DNA from: Streptosporangiaceae bacterium
GTDB taxonomy: Bacteria; Actinomycetota; Actinomycetes; Streptosporangiales; Streptosporangiaceae
Assembly: GCA_030040475.1 (NCBI GenBank)
Contig: JASHTQ010000297.1
Location: 1 to 9,494, forward strand
Direction: 5' to 3'
Length of the DNA: 9,494 nt
A program made the translations under genes and the position numbers. Each line of letters opens with the position of its first letter. The first letter of the stretch is position 1. This document shows positions 1 to 5,432 of the stretch, one piece after another. The notes under the pieces are model-generated. The model was not told where the DNA came from. It saw only the letters and a program-made list of their open reading frames with translations, and ran no database searches.

Positions 1-20
1 CCGCCGCCCGCCCCCGCTCC

Positions 21-71
21 GCCGCCAGCTGTGCCCCGCCGCCAGCTGCGCCCCGCCGCCAGCTGCGCCCC
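21..71. repeat. 17-bp tandem repeat, three copies
   Basis: Three adjacent copies of a 17-bp unit (GCCGCCAGCTGCGCCCC) start at 21, 38 and 55; the first has one T for C difference. Each holds the palindrome CAGCTG. The period is not a multiple of three and no recognisable protein reads through it, so it looks like non-coding minisatellite sequence or the distal tail of an upstream gene outside the window. No function can be assigned. Confidence 0.8.
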
Positions 72-109
72 GCGGGTCCCTCGCGCCCCGCTGGCCCCGT
101 GTCCTGCGG

Positions 110-161
110 AATGAAACCCGTGATTCAGGACCACAGAGTGTGCTGAAAGCCCGGTTTCATT
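110..161. repeat. Nested inverted repeat (extended hairpin)
   Basis: Perfect 9-bp arms AATGAAACC (110-118) and GGTTTCATT (153-161) enclose a second pair, TTCAG (124-128) and CTGAA (143-147). These in turn enclose CACA (132-135) and TGTG (139-142) around a GAG triloop. All three pairs nest in order, giving a rod-like stem of 18 base pairs interrupted by a 5/5 internal loop and a 3-nt bulge. The AATGAAA and TTTCATT arms are unusually AT-rich for the surroundings. No T-tract follows either arm, so a classical intrinsic terminator is not obvious. It could be a factor-dependent terminator or attenuator for a gene to the left, a structured RNA, a protein-binding dyad, or a miniature-element end. 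Confidence 0.65.
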
Positions 162-193
162 ACGCTCCAGGTGCCCGACGTGCCGCCGGTGCC

Positions 194-263
194 GATAGCC
201 GATAGCCGATGACCGACAACTGACGACCGACAACTGACGACCGACGATCGACGATCGACAATC
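194..263. repeat. Ten in-phase copies of a 7-bp repeat
   Basis: Seventy bases divide without any indel into ten heptamers: GATAGCC twice, GATGACC, GACAACT, GACGACC, GACAACT, GACGACC, GACGATC twice, and GACAATC. The consensus is GA, pyrimidine, purine, purine, pyrimidine, pyrimidine. The last unit is part of the left arm of the palindrome at 256-302, so the array runs directly into the putative operator of the next operon. GACAA recurs at 215, 229, 257, 268 and 286. The array could be a slipped-strand minisatellite or a ladder of degenerate regulator-binding sites; the sequence does not decide between these. Confidence 0.85.
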
Positions 264-302
264 TACCGACAAGAAAAATTTTCTTGACAACTTAGATTGT
301 CG
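256..302. promoter_or_regulatory. Putative operator/promoter of the ArsR-like operon
   Basis: Perfect 10-bp inverted arms CGACAATCTA (256-265) and TAGATTGTCG (293-302) flank a second perfect dyad, CAAGAAAA (270-277), A, TTTTCTTG (279-286). A smaller imperfect palindrome, GACAA-N6-TTGTC, lies at 286-301. This is the most AT-rich segment of the neighbourhood and ends 16 bp before the regulator's ATG. A consensus-like -35 box TTGACA sits at 284-289, but no good -10 box lies at the usual spacing (307-312 is GC-rich). TAGATT at 293-298 is an alternative -10 lacking a good -35. Autoregulation by the adjacent ArsR-like repressor is inferred from position and symmetry. Confidence 0.7.
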
Positions 303-318
303 GCAGCAGGCTGGGGTC

Positions 319-915
319 ATGATCGACGTGGCGGTGATCGACGATCCGGCGGCGGCGGAGGCGGCCCTGGAGCCGGCCCGGGCACGGCTGCTGGCCCAGC
401 TGACCGAGCCTCGGTCGGCTGCCATGCTTGCGGCGGCGGCCGGCCTGCCCCGGCAGAAGGTCAACTATCACCTGCGGACGCTGGAACGGCACGGACTGGT
501 GGAGCTGGTGCAGGAGCGCCGCAAGGGCAACGTGACAGAGCGGCTGGTGCAGGCGGCTGCGGCGTCCTACGTGATCTCCCCGGCCGCGCTCGCGGTCGTG
601 GCGCCCGATCCGGCCAGGGCGCCCGACCGCCTGTCGGCCCGCTGGCTCCTTGCCCTGGCCGCGCAGCTGGTCCGCGACGTCGGCGACCTGATCCGCGGGG
701 CCGACAGGGCACAGAAGAAGCTCGCGACGTTCGCGACCGACGGCCGGGTGCGGTTCGCGTCCGCGGCGGACCGGGCCGCCTTCACCGCAGAGCTGATGCA
801 GGCCGTCGCCGCCCTGGTGGCGAAGTATCACGACGAGGGTGCCGAGGGCGGGCGCGATCACCGCCTGGTCATCGCCATCCACCCCAGCGTCAGTGCCGCG
901 ACCGAGGAGGCATGA
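319..915 (+). CDS. ArsR-like winged-helix transcriptional regulator
   Basis: A 198-residue DNA-binding regulator, first gene of a five-gene operon. The winged helix spans about residues 20-78, with the recognition helix near 44-55 (PRQKVNYHLRTL) and the wing after GLVEL, a typical ArsR/SmtB-like pattern. There are no cysteines and no metal-binding motif, so it is unlikely to sense arsenic or heavy metals. Residues 80-198 form an extended, mostly helical region, longer than in the roughly 100-residue metal sensors, and may mediate dimerisation or ligand binding. ArsR-like regulators next to SRPBCC/AHSA1 genes are a recurrent arrangement in actinomycetes. The ATG at 319 follows a large palindrome by 16 bp and has only a weak, closely spaced GGGG as ribosome-binding site. 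The 3' end overlaps the next gene. It probably represses its own operon; the ligand is unknown. Confidence 0.9.
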   Translation: MIDVAVIDDPAAAEAALEPARARLLAQLTEPRSAAMLAAAAGLPRQKVNYHLRTLERHGLVELVQERRKGNVTERLVQAAAASYVISPAALAVVAPDPARAPDRLSARWLLALAAQLVRDVGDLIRGADRAQKKLATFATDGRVRFASAADRAAFTAELMQAVAALVAKYHDEGAEGGRDHRLVIAIHPSVSAATEEA

Positions 916-1658
916 TGGGTCAGCCGTTCGAGCAGCACCATGAGGCCGAGGTCCCGGCACACCCGGACGACGTCTGGGCCGCGATCGCGACCGGGCCAGG
1001 GATCGATTCCTGGTTCATGGGCCACAGTGACGTCAAGCCGGGCGTCGGCGGCACCGTCCGCACGGTGTTCGGCGAGTACGCGCCCGAGCTGGCGGTCACC
1101 GCGTGGGACCCGGCACGCCGGTTCGGCTACCGCTCCGGCGAGGCGTCCGACGGGCGGTTCATCGCGCAGGAGTTCCTCATCGAGGGCCGGGCGGGCGGCA
1201 GCACCGTCCTGCGGACGGTGACCAGCGGCTTCCTTCCCGGCGACGACTGGGCCGAGGAGTTCGAGGCGATGATGTCGGGCGGCGAGATGTACTTCCGGAC
1301 CCTGGTCGAGTACCTGTCCTACTTCGCCGGCCGGTTCGCGGTGCCGGTCGCCGCGTTCGGGCCGCCCGGCACGAGCTGGGACCGTGACCGGGCATCGCTC
1401 TGCCGCGCCCTGGGCCTGGACCAGAAGGCGAGCCGCGGCGACCGGGTGCACATCACAACCGACGAGATCGGGCCCGTCGACGGCCTCGTCTACTTCGCCA
1501 ACGCTGACACGATCGGCGTGCGCACCAAGGACGCGCTCTACCGGTTCATCCGCGGCTTCAGAAAGCCGGTGTTCGCGACGTGTCACCTGTTCGCGGACGT
1601 CGACATGGCCGCCGCCCAGCAGGCCTGGGAATCCTGGCTCAACCGGGCGCTCGCCTGA
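915..1658 (+). CDS. SRPBCC/AHSA1-like protein with C-terminal extension
   Basis: About 247 residues. The first 140 or so match the START-like SRPBCC fold of the AHSA1 group: an N-terminal strand, the segment HPDDVWAAIATGPGIDSWF, a central run of strands and a C-terminal helix near EMYFRTLVEYLSYF. Members of this fold bind hydrophobic small molecules or assist Hsp90-like chaperones; the ligand here is unknown. Single-domain members are about 140-160 residues, so roughly 105 residues are extra; their fold is not recognised. AGGAGG at 905-910 lies 4 nt before the ATG at 915 but only 1 nt before the alternative ATG at 912, which favours 915. The stop of the regulator gene overlaps this start (TGATG), so translation is probably coupled. 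The partner regulator likely controls this gene. Confidence 0.85.
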   Translation: MGQPFEQHHEAEVPAHPDDVWAAIATGPGIDSWFMGHSDVKPGVGGTVRTVFGEYAPELAVTAWDPARRFGYRSGEASDGRFIAQEFLIEGRAGGSTVLRTVTSGFLPGDDWAEEFEAMMSGGEMYFRTLVEYLSYFAGRFAVPVAAFGPPGTSWDRDRASLCRALGLDQKASRGDRVHITTDEIGPVDGLVYFANADTIGVRTKDALYRFIRGFRKPVFATCHLFADVDMAAAQQAWESWLNRALA

Positions 1659-1669
1659 CCACAACCTAC

Positions 1670-1675
1670 GGAGGG
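1670..1675 (+). promoter_or_regulatory. Strong ribosome-binding site for the hydrolase gene
   Basis: GGAGGG lies 6 nt before the ATG at 1682. It fixes that ATG as the start in preference to in-frame upstream starts that overlap the preceding gene. Confidence 0.8.
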
Positions 1676-1681
1676 ATCCTC

Positions 1682-2500
1682 ATGAGCACCGTCCGCTCAG
1701 CCGACGGGACGACGATCGCCTACTCGCGGGCAGGCCAGGGGCCTGCGCTGATCCTCGTCGACGGCGCCCTGTGCAGCAGGTCGTTCGGGCCGATGCCGAA
1801 GCTGGCCGAGTTGCTGGCGCCGCACTTCACCGTCTACACCTACGACCGTCGCGGACGCGGCGCGAGCGGCGGGAGCGGCGGGAGCGGCGATGAGGCGCCG
1901 TATGCGCCCGACCGCGAGGTGGAGGACATCGAGGCGCTGGTCGCGCTGGCCGGCGAGACGGTCTGCCTGCACGGGACGTCGTCCGGCGCCGCGCTGGCCC
2001 TCGATGCGGCCCGGCGCATCCCGGCGATCGGAAAGCTGGCCGTGTACGAGCCCCCGTTCATCGTCGATGGCACCCGGCCGCCGATGCCCGACGGCTTCCT
2101 GGCCAGGCTCGACCGGCTGCTGGCCGACCGGCGCCGGGGCGAGGTGGTCAAGGAGTTCATGCGGCTGGTGGGCACCCCGGCGATCTTCACCGCGGTGATG
2201 CCGGTCACGCCGGTATGGCCGAAGCTCAAGGCCGTGGCGCACACGCTGCCGTACGACATCGCGATCATTCAGGATCACCAGCGGGGGACACCGTTCGCGC
2301 CCGGGGAGTGGGCCGGCGTCAAGGTACCGACGCTTGTGGCGGCCGGCGGTAAGAGCCCGGCCTGGATCAGCAACGCGGCGCGGGCACTTGCCGATGCGCT
2401 GCCCGACGCGACGCACCGTACCCTGGCCGGCCAGAACCACATGGTCAAGGCGCAGGCCATCGCCCCGGTGCTGACCGAGTTCTTCACCCCAGCCGACTAG
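1682..2500 (+). CDS. Alpha/beta hydrolase
   Basis: A 272-residue cytoplasmic alpha/beta-hydrolase-fold protein. It shows an early strand pair with an oxyanion-type segment (ALILVDGALCS), the DRRGRG motif, the nucleophile elbow G-T-S-S-G (in HGTSSGAALAL) and a late catalytic-type histidine in GQNHMV. The acid member of the triad is not obvious: the segment after strand 6 reads TLVAAGGKSPAW. The enzyme may use a displaced acid or be weakly active. A Gly-Ser stretch (GGSGGSG) follows the DRRGRG loop and is encoded by a 9-bp tandem repeat. There is no signal peptide. It follows the SRPBCC gene by 23 nt with its own strong ribosome-binding site, and precedes the reductase gene by 13 nt. The substrate cannot be named; esters or lactones are possible. 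Confidence 0.88.
   Translation: MSTVRSADGTTIAYSRAGQGPALILVDGALCSRSFGPMPKLAELLAPHFTVYTYDRRGRGASGGSGGSGDEAPYAPDREVEDIEALVALAGETVCLHGTSSGAALALDAARRIPAIGKLAVYEPPFIVDGTRPPMPDGFLARLDRLLADRRRGEVVKEFMRLVGTPAIFTAVMPVTPVWPKLKAVAHTLPYDIAIIQDHQRGTPFAPGEWAGVKVPTLVAAGGKSPAWISNAARALADALPDATHRTLAGQNHMVKAQAIAPVLTEFFTPAD
1864..1890 (+). repeat. 9-bp in-frame tandem repeat in the hydrolase gene
   Basis: Three copies of GAGCGGCGG (the last with a final A) run head to tail inside the hydrolase gene and encode Gly-Gly-Ser units in a surface loop after the DRRGRG motif. Because the period is a multiple of three, copy-number change would keep the reading frame. Confidence 0.8.
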
Positions 2501-2513
2501 GAAGGAAACCAGC

Positions 2514-3071
2514 ATGCGGAAGATCGCGGCCGGGCTGTTCATCTCTCTCGATGGCGTGGTCGAGTCACCGGAGAAGTGGACGGGTCCCTACTTCAACGAT
2601 CAGGTCGGGCAGGCGGTCGGCGCGCTGATGGCGCCCAACGACGCCATGCTCCTGGGCCGGGTGACCTACGAGGGCTTCGCCGCCGCCTTCGGCGGCCAGT
2701 CAGGCGGAATGGCCGACCAGATGAACAACACGCCGAAGTTCGTCGTGTCCGGCACGCTGGCCTCGGCCGACTGGCAGAACTCGACGCTGATCAGCCAGGA
2801 CGTCGCCGAGGAGATCCGGGCGCTGAGGCAGCGGCCGGGGCGGAACATCGGCATGAGCGGCAGCTCGACGCTGGTCGCCTGGCTGCTGCGCGAGGGCCTG
2901 CTCGACCAGCTGGACCTGCTGGTCTTCCCGGTCGTGATCGGCACAGGCAAGCGGCTGTTCAGCGAGCCCGGCGACCAGGTCCCGCTCGCCCTGACCGGCT
3001 CGCAGGCCTTCAGCACCGGCGTCGTGCACCTCAGCTACCGGCCCGCGGACGACGGCGGGAAAACCGCGTGA
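2514..3071 (+). CDS. Dihydrofolate reductase-like protein (RibD C-terminal family)
   Basis: A 185-residue protein of the RibD-C/DHFR-like fold, near the family's usual length. Visible motifs are the N-terminal strand with SLDG, the LLGRVTYEGF segment typical of NADPH-binding members, the strand FVVSGTL, the nucleotide-binding loop IGMSGSSTLV and the late motif PVVIGTGKRLF. Members reduce small molecules with NAD(P)H, but most stand-alone actinobacterial copies have no proven substrate, and there is no deaminase domain that would indicate riboflavin synthesis. It starts 13 nt after the hydrolase stop with AAGGA at 2502-2506 as ribosome-binding site. One nucleotide separates its stop from the methyltransferase start. 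The position suggests a redox step in the pathway controlled by the ArsR-like regulator. Confidence 0.9.
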   Translation: MRKIAAGLFISLDGVVESPEKWTGPYFNDQVGQAVGALMAPNDAMLLGRVTYEGFAAAFGGQSGGMADQMNNTPKFVVSGTLASADWQNSTLISQDVAEEIRALRQRPGRNIGMSGSSTLVAWLLREGLLDQLDLLVFPVVIGTGKRLFSEPGDQVPLALTGSQAFSTGVVHLSYRPADDGGKTA

Positions 3072-3072
3072 C

Positions 3073-3852
3073 ATGCCGGCGCGCCCGGCTCCTACCGTGG
3101 CCGCCGTGACGGTCTTCAGGGAGTTCTCCGATCCGCGGTTGGCCGGCGTCTACGACGCGCTCGGCCCCGATCGCCGCGACACGGATTTCTACCTCGGGCT
3201 GGCCGCGGAGCTCGCCGCGTCGTCGGTCGCCGACATCGGCTGCGGCACCGGCCTGCTGGCGTGTGAGCTGGCAGGCCGGGGCCACACGGTGACCGGCGTG
3301 GATCCGGCGGCCGCGATGCTGGCGGTGGCCAGGCGCCGCCCCGGCGCGAACCGGGTCCGCTGGATCGAGGGGGGCGCCGACCGGCTCGGCACGCAAATCG
3401 CCGACCTGGCGGTGATGAGCGGCCACGTGGCCCAGGTGATCGCCGACGACGAGGACTGGCGCGCCACGCTGGCCGCGACCCGCGAGGCACTGCGGCCGGG
3501 CGGCCGGGTGGCCTTCGAGTCACGGAACCCGGACGCGCGGGCCTGGGCGGGCTGGACCCGGCGCGACTCCGCGAGAACCGCCGACGACCCTACCGGCGGC
3601 CGGTTCGAGTGGTGGTACGAGCTCACCGAGGTGCTGGCCGCCGGCGCACTGGTGCGATCCGAGGTGCACTACCGTTTCCGGTCAGGCGAAGAGCTTGTGT
3701 CGCAGAACGAGCTGCGGTTCCGCACCCGGCCGGAGCTGGCCGAGAACCTGGCCGGGGCCGGCTTCGAGGTCGAGCGCCTCTACGGTGACTGGGATCGCCG
3801 CCCCGCCGGTCCCGGGACCCCGGAGCTGATCTTCGTCGCCGTGCGCGGCTGA
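3073..3852 (+). CDS. Class I SAM-dependent methyltransferase
   Basis: A 259-residue Rossmann-fold methyltransferase. Motif I (VADIGCGTG, about residues 51-59) and the acidic end of strand 2 (GVDPAAAML) form the S-adenosylmethionine site. The C-terminal half carries the strand-rich end seen in many small-molecule methyltransferases (SQNELRFRTRPELAENLAGAGF). The acceptor is unknown. The ATG at 3073 is 1 nt after the reductase stop, so it is likely translationally coupled as the last operon gene. A GTG at 3106 is an alternative that would remove an 11-residue low-complexity leader; neither has a good ribosome-binding site. Its last 230 bp lie antisense to the 3' extension of the Nudix reading frame. 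Confidence 0.88.
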   Translation: MPARPAPTVAAVTVFREFSDPRLAGVYDALGPDRRDTDFYLGLAAELAASSVADIGCGTGLLACELAGRGHTVTGVDPAAAMLAVARRRPGANRVRWIEGGADRLGTQIADLAVMSGHVAQVIADDEDWRATLAATREALRPGGRVAFESRNPDARAWAGWTRRDSARTADDPTGGRFEWWYELTEVLAAGALVRSEVHYRFRSGEELVSQNELRFRTRPELAENLAGAGFEVERLYGDWDRRPAGPGTPELIFVAVRG

Positions 3853-4426
3853 CGCCGGTCATCGTCATCGGGGGCGCGGCCACCCGTTCTGCCCGGTCGT
3901 CCGGTAACGCGCCGACCGCGGGAACCGGGCGGCCGTCCTCCAGGTAGACCAGCCCGCTGTCCCGGGTGGCCGCCCGCACGCGCCGCCTGATCGGCCCCCT
4001 GAGCAGGTGCAGCGCGGAAGGGAGGGCGGCGAGGCGGAACTCGGAGACCTCCTCGGGCTGCACCACCACCGCTGCCAGCATCTCGTCGCTCAGCCGGCCG
4101 CAGTCGAAGAGGTACCTGATGCCTCCAGGCCGGCCGGGCCGCGGGGGACGGAAGTCCATGCAGGCGAGCCGGCCGCCGCCGACCTCGATGCCGCACTCCT
4201 CGCGCACCTCGCGCCGGCACGCGTCCCACGGCGTCTCCCCGTCGGCCTCCATGACGCCGCCGGGGATCGTCCAGCCGGACTTGTAGGTCGGCTTGAGGAT
4301 CAGCAGCCGCCCCGCCCGGTCGAAGATGAGCGCCCCGGCCGAAACCGGTATGGAAGGGAGAGCCTCGTCATGCGGGTCCGCAAACCCGTCCAGATCCGAG
4401 CCGCCGTCAGTGGTCACGGTAACCAC
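3623..4426 (-). CDS. Nudix hydrolase, with anomalous antisense C-terminal tail
   Basis: Nudix enzymes hydrolyse nucleoside diphosphates linked to another group. The Nudix box is clear: GGVMEADGE followed by seven residues and REVREECGI, with one extra residue between the glycine and the first glutamate. Before it are the strand GALIFDRAGRLLIL and the motif KSGWTIPGG; after it the fold closes with YLEDGRPVPAV. Sequence that looks like a real protein ends near position 3875. The frame then continues without a stop for about 80 arginine- and proline-rich residues, antisense to the methyltransferase gene. A one-base loss in the five-G run at 3870-3874 would give an immediate stop and a protein of about 185 residues. 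The start is GTG at 4426, 1 nt after the stop of the upstream gene, or GTG at 4417; no ATG fits and no ribosome-binding site is clear. It is probably co-expressed with the MmcQ/YjbR gene. Confidence 0.8.
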   Translation of the reverse strand: MVTVTTDGGSDLDGFADPHDEALPSIPVSAGALIFDRAGRLLILKPTYKSGWTIPGGVMEADGETPWDACRREVREECGIEVGGGRLACMDFRPPRPGRPGGIRYLFDCGRLSDEMLAAVVVQPEEVSEFRLAALPSALHLLRGPIRRRVRAATRDSGLVYLEDGRPVPAVGALPDDRAERVAAPPMTMTGVSRARRRRSAPGSRDRRGGDPSHRRGARPRSRPRPGSRPAPAGCGTAARSATQALRLTGNGSAPRIAPVRRRPAPR

Positions 4427-4427
4427 G

Positions 4428-4784
4428 CTACGACGCCCCGGGCGGGCGGTCCTTCCCGGGCAGCTTGCTGACGACGGCCGAGTACGAGGCGTCGACGGCC
4501 TCGACGAGCTCATCGTCGGGAATCGTGCCGCCGATGCGCAGCGTGTTCCACCCGGATCGGCCGATGTAGGCCATCACCGACGCATCGTCCGGATACCGCA
4601 GCAGCCACTCGTCGGCCGCCTCCCTGGAGGCGCCGCACTTCAGGCCCACAGAGCCGCCCGTCCCCGGGCCGAGGAACGCGAAGATCTTGCCGCCCACCTT
4701 GGCCACCACGTCGCCTTCCCAGGGCTCATCCTGCCAGGCACCCGGCTTGGCCAGGCAGTAGGCGAGCAGCTCTTCCCAGGTCAT
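4428..4784 (-). CDS. MmcQ/YjbR family protein
   Basis: A 118-residue protein of the MmcQ/YjbR family, close to the usual 115-125 residues. The pattern fits: MTWEELLAYCLAKPGAWQDEPWE at the start, then KVGGKIFAFLG, a cysteine-containing segment (SVGLKCG), a YIGRSGWNTLRI block and a C-terminal helix with DDELVEAVDASYSAVVSKLP. The fold resembles a CyaY-like DNA-binding fold, but the biological role of the family is not established. The start is the ATG at 4784, only 42 bp from the divergently transcribed phosphatase gene, so the two promoters must overlap. The leader before the ATG has no clear ribosome-binding site and a weak -10-like TAGCGT at 4797-4792, so a leaderless transcript is possible. 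The Nudix gene follows by 1 nt, which suggests a two-gene transcription unit. Confidence 0.9.
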   Translation of the reverse strand: MTWEELLAYCLAKPGAWQDEPWEGDVVAKVGGKIFAFLGPGTGGSVGLKCGASREAADEWLLRYPDDASVMAYIGRSGWNTLRIGGTIPDDELVEAVDASYSAVVSKLPGKDRPPGAS

Positions 4785-4826
4785 GACCGATACGCTACCC
4801 AGTAAAGGACCGAACACGGGAGACGA

Positions 4827-5432
4827 ATGGGCCCTGGCCCGGTCGGCTTCGACCTGGACATGACGCTGATCGACTCGCGGCCGGCCATCATGGCCGCGTT
4901 CGCCGAACTCGCGCGGGAAACCGCCACCCGCATCGACCTGTCGGCGGTTGACCGTCGGCTCGGGATCAAGCTGGAAGACGAGGTGACGTTCTGGTTCCCG
5001 CCCGACCAGCAGGTCGCGGCCGTCGCGATCTACCGGAAGCACTACGTCGAGCTGGCCGAGCGGATGACGACATCGCTGCCAGGCGCGCACGAGGCGCTGG
5101 CCGCCGTGCACGCCGCGGGCCAGCGCGCGGTGATCATCACCGCCAAGCATCCGGTCTCCGTGAAACCGAGCATGCGGGCCGCCGGGCTGGCCGTCGATGA
5201 GGTGTTCACTCACGTGCACGGGCCGGAGAAGGCGGCCGTGCTGAGGCGCGTCAACGCGGCCGCCTACGTCGGTGATACCCCGCCGGACATGGCCGCTGCC
5301 ATCGCGGCCGGCGTCATGGCGGTGGGGGTCGCGACCGGCTCGTTCGGCCGCGAAGAACTCGTCGGCGCAGGCGCCGGGGTGGTGCTCGATTCGCTGGAAG
5401 GCTTCCCCGCCTGGTACCGGTCGGTCGCCTAA
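4827..5432 (+). CDS. HAD family hydrolase (phosphoglycolate phosphatase-like)
   Basis: A 201-residue haloacid dehalogenase-superfamily phosphatase with all four motifs. Motif I is GFDLDMTLID, with nucleophile Asp9 and acid Asp11. Motif II is the threonine in VIITAK (Thr105). Motif III is a lysine in GPEKAAVL (Lys135). Motif IV is YVGDTPPDM (Asp150 and Asp154) for magnesium. Residues about 17-85 form the helical C1 cap typical of subfamily I, as in phosphoglycolate phosphatases. The substrate is not predictable from sequence. GGGAG upstream supports the ATG at 4827. The gene diverges from MmcQ/YjbR and its TAA shares 4 bp (CTAA) with the stop of the convergent metallopeptidase-like gene. Confidence 0.9.
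   Translation: MGPGPVGFDLDMTLIDSRPAIMAAFAELARETATRIDLSAVDRRLGIKLEDEVTFWFPPDQQVAAVAIYRKHYVELAERMTTSLPGAHEALAAVHAAGQRAVIITAKHPVSVKPSMRAAGLAVDEVFTHVHGPEKAAVLRRVNAAAYVGDTPPDMAAAIAAGVMAVGVATGSFGREELVGAGAGVVLDSLEGFPAWYRSVA

Noticed and set aside
110..161. Hairpin considered as an intrinsic terminator
   Set aside because: No T-rich tract follows on either strand, and the gene it would serve is outside the window, so this call is not supported.
194..263. Heptamer array considered as a CRISPR array or replication iterons
   Set aside because: Units are 7 bp with no spacers, which excludes CRISPR. There is no replication gene or origin feature nearby to support iterons.
319..915. Regulator considered as an arsenic or metal sensor
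   Set aside because: It contains no cysteine and no histidine/aspartate cluster typical of ArsR/SmtB metal sites, and no metal transport or reductase genes are adjacent.
858..1664. Long open frame on the minus strand opposite the SRPBCC gene
   Set aside because: Composition matches a GC-rich shadow frame, there is no family resemblance, and the plus strand encodes a recognisable protein.
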